A DNA stretch of 14,334 nucleotides, from positions 1-14,334 of the forward strand of contig JAGWLJ010000009.1 in the NCBI GenBank assembly GCA_028873275.1, written 5' to 3'. This DNA comes from Pseudomonadota bacterium (lineage in GTDB: Bacteria; Pseudomonadota; Alphaproteobacteria; Rickettsiales; SXRF01). Positions 6,118-12,159 of this stretch are shown piece by piece (positions within the stretch are counted from its first letter, which is position 1; each line of letters begins with the position of its first letter). The translations under genes and the position numbers were made by a program. Under the pieces are notes generated by a model that did no database searches, was not told the origin of the DNA, and worked only from the letters and a program-made list of their open reading frames with translations.

Positions 6118-7169
6118 CCGCTCTGCATGAATCCTACCTCAATACCCTGCCTTCGGCGGTGATTGCCGCCGACCGCGCGCTGAAAGTCACGCTGCTCAAC
6201 CCGGCGGCGGAGGTGTTGCTGAAAACCAGCGCCGCACAGGCGATTGGATCCTCGCTTTCCGCATTGCCGGGCTTCGATGCCGAATTATGCGCGCGCTGCG
6301 AAAGCGCGCTTGAATCGCGCGAGGGCGTCAGCCTGTTCGAGCATACGCTGCGCGTGCCGTTCAGCCACCGTGTCGTTACCATCCATATCGCACCGGTGGA
6401 GACGCAGGAGCAGCTGCTGATCGTCATCGACAAGCCCGACCGGCTTGACCGCCACGAAGTCAGCCAGTGGAAGCGTGAGGTGGCGCAGGCGGCAGGCGTC
6501 ATGGCGGCGATGCTGGCGCATGAGGTAAAAAACCCGCTCTCGGGCATTCGCGGCGCAGCGCAGCTGCTGAAGGAAGATGTGCCGCCGGAGCAGCAGGGCC
6601 TGGCTGAGCTGATCTGCCTTGAGACCGACCGTATCAGCGGCCTGCTGTCGCAGATGGAGGTGTTTTCCGCCGCCAGGCCGGAGAAGCAGCCGGTCAATAT
6701 CCACGAGGTGCTGCATTACGTGATCAACATCGCTAAAGCCGGAGTGGCGCAGCGGGTGACGTTCAGGGAGCGCTACGACCCTTCGCTGCCGCCAGTGGCC
6801 GGCAACCGCGATCTCTTGGTGCAGCTGTTCCTGAACCTGGTGAAGAACGCGGCGGAGGCCATGGAGGGGCGGCCTGACGCCACGATTACCCTCACCACCG
6901 CCTGGCGCATCGGTTACCGGCTGCAGCTGGAAGCATCGCAGGAACGGGTAGCGCTGCCGGTGGCGGTGACGATTGAGGATAACGGTCCTGGCATGTCGGA
7001 AGCCGTGCGCGAGCGCCTGTTCGAGCCGTTCGTGTCGTCTCGGGAGGAAGGGCGCGGCTTGGGGCTGGCCATTGTTTCCAAGATCGCCGCCGATCTTGAC
7101 ATCGCAGTCGAGCTTGATCGCGAGTTCGACGTCGGAACCCGCTTCACCGTCTGGCTGGGCGCTGCCTGA
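6114..7169 (+). CDS. ntrB: Nitrogen regulation sensor histidine kinase NtrB
   Basis: Cytoplasmic histidine kinase that in its family phosphorylates NtrC according to the PII (GlnB) nitrogen signal. The 351-residue protein has no membrane segment. It has an N-terminal PAS-like region (about residues 1-120, LPSAVIAADRALKVTLLNPAAE), the H-box LAHEVKNPLSGIRGAAQLL with His136, the N-box LVQLFLNLVKNAAEAM, DNGPGMS and the G2 box GRGLGLAIVSKIA. The H-box wording is that of NtrB rather than of general kinases, and the ATGA overlap with dusB supports this. The usual next gene, ntrC, is missing: the next gene is a hybrid kinase 226 bases on. Its response regulator must therefore be elsewhere, or the system is altered. 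Confidence 0.93.
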   Translation: MTALHESYLNTLPSAVIAADRALKVTLLNPAAEVLLKTSAAQAIGSSLSALPGFDAELCARCESALESREGVSLFEHTLRVPFSHRVVTIHIAPVETQEQLLIVIDKPDRLDRHEVSQWKREVAQAAGVMAAMLAHEVKNPLSGIRGAAQLLKEDVPPEQQGLAELICLETDRISGLLSQMEVFSAARPEKQPVNIHEVLHYVINIAKAGVAQRVTFRERYDPSLPPVAGNRDLLVQLFLNLVKNAAEAMEGRPDATITLTTAWRIGYRLQLEASQERVALPVAVTIEDNGPGMSEAVRERLFEPFVSSREEGRGLGLAIVSKIAADLDIAVELDREFDVGTRFTVWLGAA

Positions 7170-7180
7170 TTCCGCCCACT

Positions 7181-7200
7181 TTTTATACCAATTTTATACC
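7181..7200 (+). repeat. Direct repeat TTTTATACC upstream of the hybrid kinase
   Basis: TTTTATACC at 7181-7189 and again at 7192-7200, an 11-base period, about one DNA turn. Placed just after the ntrB stop in an AT-rich patch. Could be a regulator site or a promoter element; by-eye observation only. Confidence 0.35.
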
Positions 7201-7322
7201 GCATTTATCTACATAGTTATCCCCAAATCATTATGGCCCTTTTATCTGGTTGCCGGTAAGGCTGATGGCTCTTTGGCCAACCAGTCCATGAGGCTCCATG
7301 GTGCCCATAATTCCCGGTAGTG

Positions 7323-7373
7323 CGGACGCCTGCTTCGCAGATCCGGCAAGTGCTTCGATTGTTTTCCGAAAGC
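7323..7373 (+). promoter_or_regulatory. Two short hairpins in the leader of the hybrid kinase
   Basis: First: CGGA (7323-7326) and CTGC (7330-7333) pair with GCAG (7337-7340) and TCCG (7342-7345) around a TTC loop with small bulges. Second: GCTTCG (7352-7357) pairs with CGAA-A-GC (7367-7373) with one bulged A. They precede the AGGAG of the kinase gene by about ten bases. Stems are short, so a function is uncertain. Confidence 0.25.
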
Positions 7374-7395
7374 ATCAATACACAGGAGCCATGCA

Positions 7396-9174
7396 ATGAA
7401 TTCATCCGTGAAGTATCTGGCGCAGCCGGATGCGCTCGACCGGGCAGAAGCGTTGCTTCAGAGCTACCCGCAATCCGTGGCCGACGTGCCGCCCGGCGAC
7501 ATGCGGCGGCTGGTGCAGGATCTGCATCAGCACCAGACCGAACTGGAGCGTCAGAATGAAGAGTTAAAACGCACGCGCGAGGAGCTGGCCGAATCCTATA
7601 GCAAATATTGCGATCTTTACGACTTCGCGCCGGTGGGCTGCCTGACGCTCGACCCGCAGGAGACCATTATCGAGGCCAATCACGCTGCAGCGGCGCTGCT
7701 CATGATCGGGCGGCAGCAGTTATTGCAGAAGAAGATTACCGACTTCATCATGCCGGAGGATCGCGGCGTTTACGATGCGCAGGCACGTAGAATCACGGAG
7801 GAGGGTGGCCGCTGCCATTGCGAGGTGAGGCTCCGACGTACCGACGGCACCTCTTTCCACGCCCAGATTGAAACTCTGGTCTGGCAGCCGAAATCCGGCG
7901 GCATGCCGCAGCGTCGCGTGGCCATAAGCAACATCAGCGACCAGGCGGAAGCGCTGTCGCACCTGCAGGAAATCTGCCGTCGCGCTGAGGAGGCCAATCG
8001 CGCCAAGTCCGAATTTCTGGCCAATATGAGCCATGAGATCCGCACGCCGCTCAATGCCATTATCGGCCTGGCCAATATTCTGGCCAGTTCAAGCTACAAT
8101 CCCAAGCAATATGCGCTTTATCTGCAGACGCTGGGCGAGAGTGCCGAATCCCTGCTCGGGCTGGTCAACGGCATGCTCGATTTCGCCAAGATCGAGTCGG
8201 GCAAGGTGACGCTCGAGGCCGAGCCATTCGACCTGCGCGACCTGATCGGGCATGTGCGCCGCATTGGCGCCGTCAAGGCGCAGGAGAAAGGGCTGGCGCT
8301 TTACCTGCATTATCCGGCCGGGTTGCCGGTGACGTTCGTCGGCGACAGCATGCGCATCCGCCAGATACTGATCAACCTGATGAGCAACGCCATCAAATTC
8401 ACCGAGAAGGGCAGCGTTACCATCAATGTCGCCGGTGGCGAGCCCGACCAGGAAGGCCGCATTCCGCTTGCCCTCACGGTGGCTGACACTGGCATCGGCA
8501 TATCAGAAGACAAATTGGAGCCGATCTTCCAGAAATTCATCCAGCAGGATGCCTCCACGGAGAAGCAATATGGCGGCACCGGGCTGGGCCTTGCCATCAG
8601 TCGGGAGCTGGCGCGTCTGATGGGCGGCAACGTCACCGCCAAAAGCCGCGTCGGCGAAGGATCGGAATTCACATTGCACCTGAAGCTTTATCCTGAGCGT
8701 TCCATCACGTTGCCCTGGCGTGTGCAGGAGAAGGAAAAGCCAGCATCCGCATTAAATGGGAAGAATAAAAATCTGCCGCCGGTGCTGCTGGTCGAGGATT
8801 ACCATGCCAATATCCTGGTGGCGGCCATGCTGCTCGAAGACCTGGGTTACCATTATAAAGTGGCCAAGGACGGCGACGAGGCGCTGGCCATGTTGGAGCG
8901 CGAGCGTTTTTCGCTGGTGCTGATGGATGTGCGCATGCCGGGCAAGGACGGGCTGGAGACGACCCGCATCATCCGCAGCCGCGAGAAGGAGAAAGGGTTG
9001 CCGCCGGTGCCCATCGTGGCGCTGACGGCACACGCGTTCGCCGAGGACCGTGAGAAATGCCTGACCGTCGGCATGAATGATTACATCGCCAAGCCGTTCA
9101 GGATGGAGGCGCTGGCCGAAAAGCTGCAAGGGCTGATCGGCAATTACCGCGATGCCGAAGGCATGGTCGCGTAG
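7396..9174 (+). CDS. Soluble PAS-domain hybrid sensor histidine kinase with C-terminal receiver
   Basis: A 592-residue cytoplasmic signalling protein without membrane segments or signal peptide. Order of parts: a helical, probably coiled-coil N-terminus (HQHQTELERQNEELKRTREE, about 47-66), a PAS domain (about 72-185, starting CDLYDFAPVGCLTL), the dimerisation/phosphotransfer helix with FLANMSHEIRTPLNAIIG (phospho-accepting His213), the ATPase domain (ILINLMSNAIKF, ADTGIGI, GGTGLGLAIS; about 310-435), and a receiver (about 462-585: LLVEDYHAN, phospho-accepting Asp511 in LMDVRMPGKDG, ALTAHAF, IAKPFRM). The ligand of the PAS domain is not evident. No HPt domain or separate regulator is nearby, so the output must go through an unlinked partner. 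The start is fixed by AGGAG seven bases upstream. It stands where ntrC is normally found. Confidence 0.93.
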   Translation: MNSSVKYLAQPDALDRAEALLQSYPQSVADVPPGDMRRLVQDLHQHQTELERQNEELKRTREELAESYSKYCDLYDFAPVGCLTLDPQETIIEANHAAAALLMIGRQQLLQKKITDFIMPEDRGVYDAQARRITEEGGRCHCEVRLRRTDGTSFHAQIETLVWQPKSGGMPQRRVAISNISDQAEALSHLQEICRRAEEANRAKSEFLANMSHEIRTPLNAIIGLANILASSSYNPKQYALYLQTLGESAESLLGLVNGMLDFAKIESGKVTLEAEPFDLRDLIGHVRRIGAVKAQEKGLALYLHYPAGLPVTFVGDSMRIRQILINLMSNAIKFTEKGSVTINVAGGEPDQEGRIPLALTVADTGIGISEDKLEPIFQKFIQQDASTEKQYGGTGLGLAISRELARLMGGNVTAKSRVGEGSEFTLHLKLYPERSITLPWRVQEKEKPASALNGKNKNLPPVLLVEDYHANILVAAMLLEDLGYHYKVAKDGDEALAMLERERFSLVLMDVRMPGKDGLETTRIIRSREKEKGLPPVPIVALTAHAFAEDREKCLTVGMNDYIAKPFRMEALAEKLQGLIGNYRDAEGMVA

Positions 9175-9265
9175 AACCTCATAGTATCTTTATCCGCTTG
9201 CTGCCAAGCTGCTATTGGAAAGCGTCGTAAGCGGCGCAGGATCAACGCTAACGAAGGGGACGATT

Positions 9266-9520
9266 ATGACTGCGGCAACCAGAGAAGAAGCACAGAAGCA
9301 GATGCAGGATTTTAAGGAAACCGCCGGCGAAGTCAGGGATGATCTGCGCCAGGCAGCCAACCAGGCGGGGCGGCGTGTGCGCCGTTTCATCGACAGCACT
9401 ACCGACACGCTGTTCGATGCCGGCGATACAGTGACGTCGCAGGTGCGCCGCCATCCCATGCAGTCCAGCCTGATCGCGCTGGGCGCCGGTTTTCTGCTCG
9501 GCATGCTGATCCGCCGCTGA
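9266..9520 (+). CDS. DUF883 (YqjD/ElaB-like) membrane-anchored protein
   Basis: An 84-residue protein in two parts: a charged, amphipathic helical region (about 1-60, EEAQKQMQDFKETAGEVRDD) and one C-terminal transmembrane helix ending in arginines (MQSSLIALGAGFLLGMLIRR). This architecture is that of DUF883, whose E. coli members YqjD and ElaB sit in the inner membrane by the C-terminal helix and bind ribosomes in stationary phase. The start at 9266 is chosen for the AAGGGGA about five bases upstream; an in-frame start at 9215 would only add residues without support. It is followed after five bases by a two-helix protein, as yqjD is by yqjE. The function here is inferred from the family. Confidence 0.8.
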   Translation: MTAATREEAQKQMQDFKETAGEVRDDLRQAANQAGRRVRRFIDSTTDTLFDAGDTVTSQVRRHPMQSSLIALGAGFLLGMLIRR

Positions 9521-9525
9521 TTCTT

Positions 9526-9921
9526 ATGACTCCGGCCGAAAAGCTATTGACTGTCGCTCACCTGGTGCGCGTCGTCTACGGACGATGGCTGTACCAGCGC
9601 CTTCTGCCCGGCATCATGGCGGCCGTGGGGCTCGCCGTGGCGGCTGGGCTCCTGGCTGCCATCGTGCTGATCGGCATCTTCACTATCGGTTACATGGCGC
9701 TCGTGCAGCACGGCTTCGAGCCGATCCCGGCCATGCTGATCGTCAGCGCCGCGGCGGCGGTAGTGGCGCTGATATGCGCTTTGCTGCTGATGCGCCGCCT
9801 GCGCCTCCTGCGCGATATTCCGCTACGCTCGTTCCGCCGGTCGCCAGTAGGCGTCATGGGTGGTACCATCGATGCATTTTTTGAGGGCATCCTGCAGGGC
9901 GCGGAGCATCCTCATCATTAA
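9526..9921 (+). CDS. YqjE-like (DUF1469/holin superfamily III) two-helix membrane protein
   Basis: A 131-residue protein with two long hydrophobic helices (about 28-56, GIMAAVGLAVAAGLLAAIVL region, and 66-89, PAMLIVSAAAAVVALICALL) joined by a short loop and followed by a basic cytoplasmic-type segment (MRRLRLLRD) and a short tail. The pattern and the place directly after a DUF883 gene match the E. coli yqjD-yqjE pair. Automated pipelines often call such proteins phage holins, but nothing around it is phage. The stop codon TAA at 9919-9921 interlocks with the stop of a small convergent gene. Function unknown; a role in the cell envelope or in stationary phase is only suggested by relatives. 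Confidence 0.7.
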   Translation: MTPAEKLLTVAHLVRVVYGRWLYQRLLPGIMAAVGLAVAAGLLAAIVLIGIFTIGYMALVQHGFEPIPAMLIVSAAAAVVALICALLLMRRLRLLRDIPLRSFRRSPVGVMGGTIDAFFEGILQGAEHPHH

Positions 9922-10067
9922 TTCGCCGATGGGCGTACCAGCCTCAGCACGGCGCCTTTTTTCTTTCCGCGCTTTTTTCCTTTAGGTATCTTTTTTCTGC
10001 AAACCACCAGCGTTAGCGGGCGGGTTTTCAGATCTTTTTTCCGTCTTCTTTTGTTTTTCAGCGTCAT
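9918..10067 (-). CDS. Small highly basic Lys/Arg-rich protein, 49 residues
   Basis: A complete small gene: ATG at 10067-10065, TAA at 9920-9918. The start has a textbook ribosome binding site (AGGAG at 10078-10074, six bases before the ATG). The product has 13 Lys and 8 Arg among 49 residues and a single acidic residue (Asp12). Basic clusters lie at residues 4-11 (KNKRRRKK), 24-26 and 29-37 (KGKKRGKKK), divided by an apolar strand-like piece (LTLVVC, with the only Cys, Cys23) and followed by AVLRLVRPSAN. Such a composition fits binding to nucleic acid or ribosomes, but I do not recognise a family. Its stop shares bases with the stop of the convergent yqjE-like gene. It lies 97 bases after the 2OG oxygenase, on the same strand, and may be read with it or from its own promoter. 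Confidence 0.6.
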   Translation of the reverse strand: MTLKNKRRRKKDLKTRPLTLVVCRKKIPKGKKRGKKKGAVLRLVRPSAN

Positions 10068-10071
10068 ATGT

Positions 10072-10108
10072 CTCTCCTGTAGAGAGTACAGTAAGGACTT
10101 ATGCCTTA
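10072..10108 (-). promoter_or_regulatory. Leader hairpins and ribosome binding site of the small basic gene
   Basis: On the - strand TAAGG-CATAAGT-CCTTA (10108-10092) and CTCTC-TACAG-GAGAG (10086-10072) form two consecutive 5-bp hairpins. The second contains most of the AGGAG ribosome binding site in its 3' arm, so folding would hide it. Short stems; regulatory role is inference. Confidence 0.35.
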
Positions 10109-10164
10109 AGAGACGATGGCAGGCTGCGCGGGGTTTATAAGACCGGGGTTAAGTGACAGGAGGA

Positions 10165-10830
10165 TTAATAATCCTGCCCGAAGGGATTGAGCTTCTTGAG
10201 CAGGGCCGACCAGCGGTGGCGAGCATGGTTGCGGTCGGCGAAGCCCTGATCGGTCACCCAGTTCATCTGGATCACCTTGCGCTCGCCGGTGAACGGCTTA
10301 TGGCCATGCCATGAATTATCCGAGCGCTTGAACGCCAGCAGTGTCCCCGCCTCCGGCGGCACTTCCGCCGCCACGTCGTCGAGGCGTGGGCTGTTGAGCA
10401 GGCGCAGCCGGCCGCCGTCATTATCCCAGGAATCGTTCATATAAAGCAGCAGGGTGATAATCTTGTTCTCGGTGTCGGTGTGGATATGGCCGTCGCGCCG
10501 GCCGCCGCTCATGCCGCGGACGGTGATCATCGTCGGCCGGCCGGCGAGGCTGATGCCGAATTTTTGCTCCACGGCGGCGCGGAAGGCGTCCCCCCGCAGA
10601 TCGTCCAGCAGCTGGGAAAAAGCCGGGCCGTAGGTCAGTGTGTCGAGCGAGAAGCTGCCGCGCTTTTTAATCGGCGGGTAATCGGCGTTGATGCGCCGGC
10701 AGCTTTCGGCACTGACGAATCCGGGCACGATCAGGTAGGAAAACGGCTGCGTCACCAGCGGCGTTGCCTCGAAGCGGCCGAGATCGATCCAGGCGGGAGA
10801 GGGGGCGGTGACGGGTTGCGGCAGGGCCAT
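10165..10830 (-). CDS. 2-oxoglutarate/Fe(II)-dependent oxygenase, prolyl-hydroxylase-like
   Basis: A 221-residue member of the 2OG-Fe(II) oxygenase superfamily, which hydroxylates or otherwise oxidises a substrate with loss of CO2 from 2-oxoglutarate. The iron triad can be seen: His117 and Asp119 in DGHIHTDTENK, and the distal His175 in NSWHGHKPF. Arg184 in TGERKVIQMNW is placed to bind the 2-oxoglutarate carboxylate. YMNDSWDNDGGRLRLL is the usual jelly-roll stretch between them. The substrate cannot be told; relatives are often found near polysaccharide or secondary-metabolite genes, but none are here. The start has only a weak ribosome binding site. It lies 75 bases after a ferritin-like gene and 97 before the small basic gene, all on one strand. 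Confidence 0.85.
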   Translation of the reverse strand: MALPQPVTAPSPAWIDLGRFEATPLVTQPFSYLIVPGFVSAESCRRINADYPPIKKRGSFSLDTLTYGPAFSQLLDDLRGDAFRAAVEQKFGISLAGRPTMITVRGMSGGRRDGHIHTDTENKIITLLLYMNDSWDNDGGRLRLLNSPRLDDVAAEVPPEAGTLLAFKRSDNSWHGHKPFTGERKVIQMNWVTDQGFADRNHARHRWSALLKKLNPFGQDY

Positions 10831-10870
10831 GCCGTCCGGGTAGCAGAGCAGGGGCGGCGAGGCAAGAGTA

Positions 10871-10900
10871 TTTTCCCCTCCTCCGCTTTAGCGGGGGGAA
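10871..10900 (-). terminator. Bulged hairpin after the ferritin-like gene
   Basis: On the - strand TTCCCCCCGC-TAAA-GCGG-A-GG-A-GGGGAA, a stem of about ten pairs with two bulged A residues, just after the ferritin-like stop and before the oxygenase. No run of T follows it on the - strand (AAAATACTC), so it is at best a weak terminator or an mRNA-stabilising 3' structure separating the two genes. Confidence 0.35.
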
Positions 10901-10905
10901 TCTTC

Positions 10906-11475
10906 TTACTCCGCCAGCCCCGGCTTTCCCTCATGCGCGACGAGCAGGTCATGCATGTCGTTGGCGTGCTCTTCCTCCTTGGCGAGGATATTCTCGAGCA
11001 TGATGCGCGTCACCGGGTCGCGCTGGCCGAAGAAGCGCACCAGTTCGCGGTAATGCTCGCAGGCAATGCGCTCGGCGACGAGGTTTTCGCGGATCATGTC
11101 CACCAGTTTTTCGGCTGCCACATATTCCGCCGCCGACTTGGTGGCCAGCCCGGCGGGATTCATGTCCGGCGTGCCACCCAGCTGGTTGATGCGGTCGGCC
11201 ACCTGCCGGGCATGCTGGCGCTCATCCTCGGCATGCTCCTCGAACTCGCCCTTGACGCCTTCGCTGTTGATGCCCTGCGCCGCCACTGCATTCATCGTAT
11301 AACGCAGCCAGCACACGATCTCGGTAGCCAGCACGCTCTGCAGTATTGCAACGGTCTGCTGTGCGTCGCCCTCATAATTGGGCGTTACCGGCCCGTTGCC
11401 GATATGGGCGCGGGCGCGCTGCCTGAGCTGCACGACATCGGTCAGGAAAGGCTTTTCGGCGGGTTTCGGCTTCAC
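10906..11475 (-). CDS. Bacterioferritin-like ferritin family protein lacking the heme ligand
   Basis: A 189-residue four-helix ferritin-like protein, about 30 residues longer than classical bacterioferritin because of an N-terminal extension. The dinuclear iron site is complete by position: Glu52 (LATEIVCWLRY), Glu85 and His88 (EDERQHA), Glu135 (LVAERIACEHY), Glu167 and His170 (AKEEEHAND). In bacterioferritin the residue after the second Glu is Met52, the heme ligand; here it is Arg86, so heme binding in the usual way is not expected. It likely oxidises and stores iron or detoxifies peroxide, either as a 24-mer or as a Dps-like 12-mer. The start overlaps the mlaC stop as ATGA, so the two are translated together. 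Identity at superfamily level is firm; the exact subfamily is not. Confidence 0.85.
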   Translation of the reverse strand: MKPKPAEKPFLTDVVQLRQRARAHIGNGPVTPNYEGDAQQTVAILQSVLATEIVCWLRYTMNAVAAQGINSEGVKGEFEEHAEDERQHARQVADRINQLGGTPDMNPAGLATKSAAEYVAAEKLVDMIRENLVAERIACEHYRELVRFFGQRDPVTRIMLENILAKEEEHANDMHDLLVAHEGKPGLAE

Positions 11476-12077
11476 GATTTTTTCTCCGCCTGACTTTTGT
11501 TGATCAGGTCCTGGATAAGCCCATCCACGCCCTGTTGCTGCGCCACGCTGGCGAATTCCGAGCGCTGGGTGGCAATCAGGCTGACGCCTTCGATAATGAT
11601 GTCTCTGATCTTGAACTGGCCGTTATCCGTCGCCTGGAGGTGATAGCCGGCCTCGGTATTCTGTTGCTGATGCGGCGTGGCGATATCCATATGCACGTTG
11701 AAGCGCCCGTCGCCATCGGCCTGCACGTCGGTGATAGTGTATTTGCTGCCGCTGTAATCGGCGAAATTGGAGGTATAACGCGCCAGCAGGTATTGCTGGT
11801 AAGCGTCCATATACCGCTTCTGCTGGTCGGGCGTGGCGCGCTGCCAGTAGCGGCCCAGCACGAAGCGTCCCATCCACGGGATATCGACATACTGGACGAA
11901 CATCTGGCGCAGCCGCTGCTGCTTTTCCTCCTCGCCGAGACCTTGCGTATTGATGCTGGCCAGCACCTGCTTGCCTAGGCTGTCCACGAACTGGCGGGCG
12001 TCCTGCTCAGTGGCGGCCATGGCGTTCGGCGGTGCGATAAGCCACAGGATAACAAGCATTAACAAGGCGCGAGGCAT
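11472..12077 (-). CDS. mlaC: MlaC/Ttg2D-family periplasmic phospholipid-binding protein
   Basis: A 201-residue secreted protein of the MlaC family, which carries phospholipids between the outer-membrane complex and the MlaFEDB ABC transporter. It has a signal peptide (residues about 1-21, RALLMLVILWLIAPPNAMA, ending at an AMA-A cleavage site). The mature part has the family look: ARQFVDSLGKQVLASI, the LRQMFVQYVDIPWMGRFVLG stretch (about 57-76), ARYTSNFADYSG, and the C-terminal IRDIIIEGVSLIATQRSEF. The start has GGGAG about eight bases upstream. Unlike the usual layout there is no mlaFED beside it; instead it overlaps a ferritin-like gene by ATGA. The 82 bases before it hold an AT-rich stretch (about 12107-12140), likely its promoter, though no clear boxes stand out. 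Confidence 0.88.
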   Translation of the reverse strand: MPRALLMLVILWLIAPPNAMAATEQDARQFVDSLGKQVLASINTQGLGEEEKQQRLRQMFVQYVDIPWMGRFVLGRYWQRATPDQQKRYMDAYQQYLLARYTSNFADYSGSKYTITDVQADGDGRFNVHMDIATPHQQQNTEAGYHLQATDNGQFKIRDIIIEGVSLIATQRSEFASVAQQQGVDGLIQDLINKSQAEKKS

Positions 12078-12159
12078 GGGGCACTCTCCCTAGGGTGAAG
12101 AGGCATCATAAAAACAACGATATAAATAAGATATGCGTTAAGCCGTTTACTTTAAGCGG

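Larger units (their letters stand above)
7170..7395 (+). other. Intergenic region ntrB to hybrid kinase
   Basis: 226 bases with no credible gene and no remnant of ntrC that I can recognise. It starts AT-rich (7181-7230) with a tandem 9-base repeat, then has low-grade hairpins (7323-7345 and 7352-7373) before the ribosome binding site AGGAG at 7384-7388 of the following kinase. It probably holds the promoter and leader of that gene. Confidence 0.5.

Noticed and set aside
7170..7395. Remnant of ntrC between ntrB and the hybrid kinase
   Set aside because: Short frames here show no receiver, AAA+ or Fis-type helix-turn-helix residues; nothing supports a decayed regulator.
9175..9265. EcfG-type general stress promoter before the DUF883 gene
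   Set aside because: A GGAAA is present at about 9217, but no CGTT-like -10 lies 16-17 bases downstream.
9526..9921. Phage holin or prophage remnant
   Set aside because: The protein falls in a superfamily often named holin, but it follows a DUF883 gene as yqjE follows yqjD, and no endolysin, integrase or structural phage gene is present.
9922..10067. T-rich stretch as a rho-independent terminator of the yqjE-like gene
   Set aside because: The T runs are repeated and not preceded by a stable GC hairpin. They are explained as the complement of lysine codons in the small basic gene.
10480..11493. 337-codon open frame on the + strand
   Set aside because: Runs antisense across both the 2OG oxygenase and the ferritin-like gene, including the gap between them; composition is that of a mirror frame.
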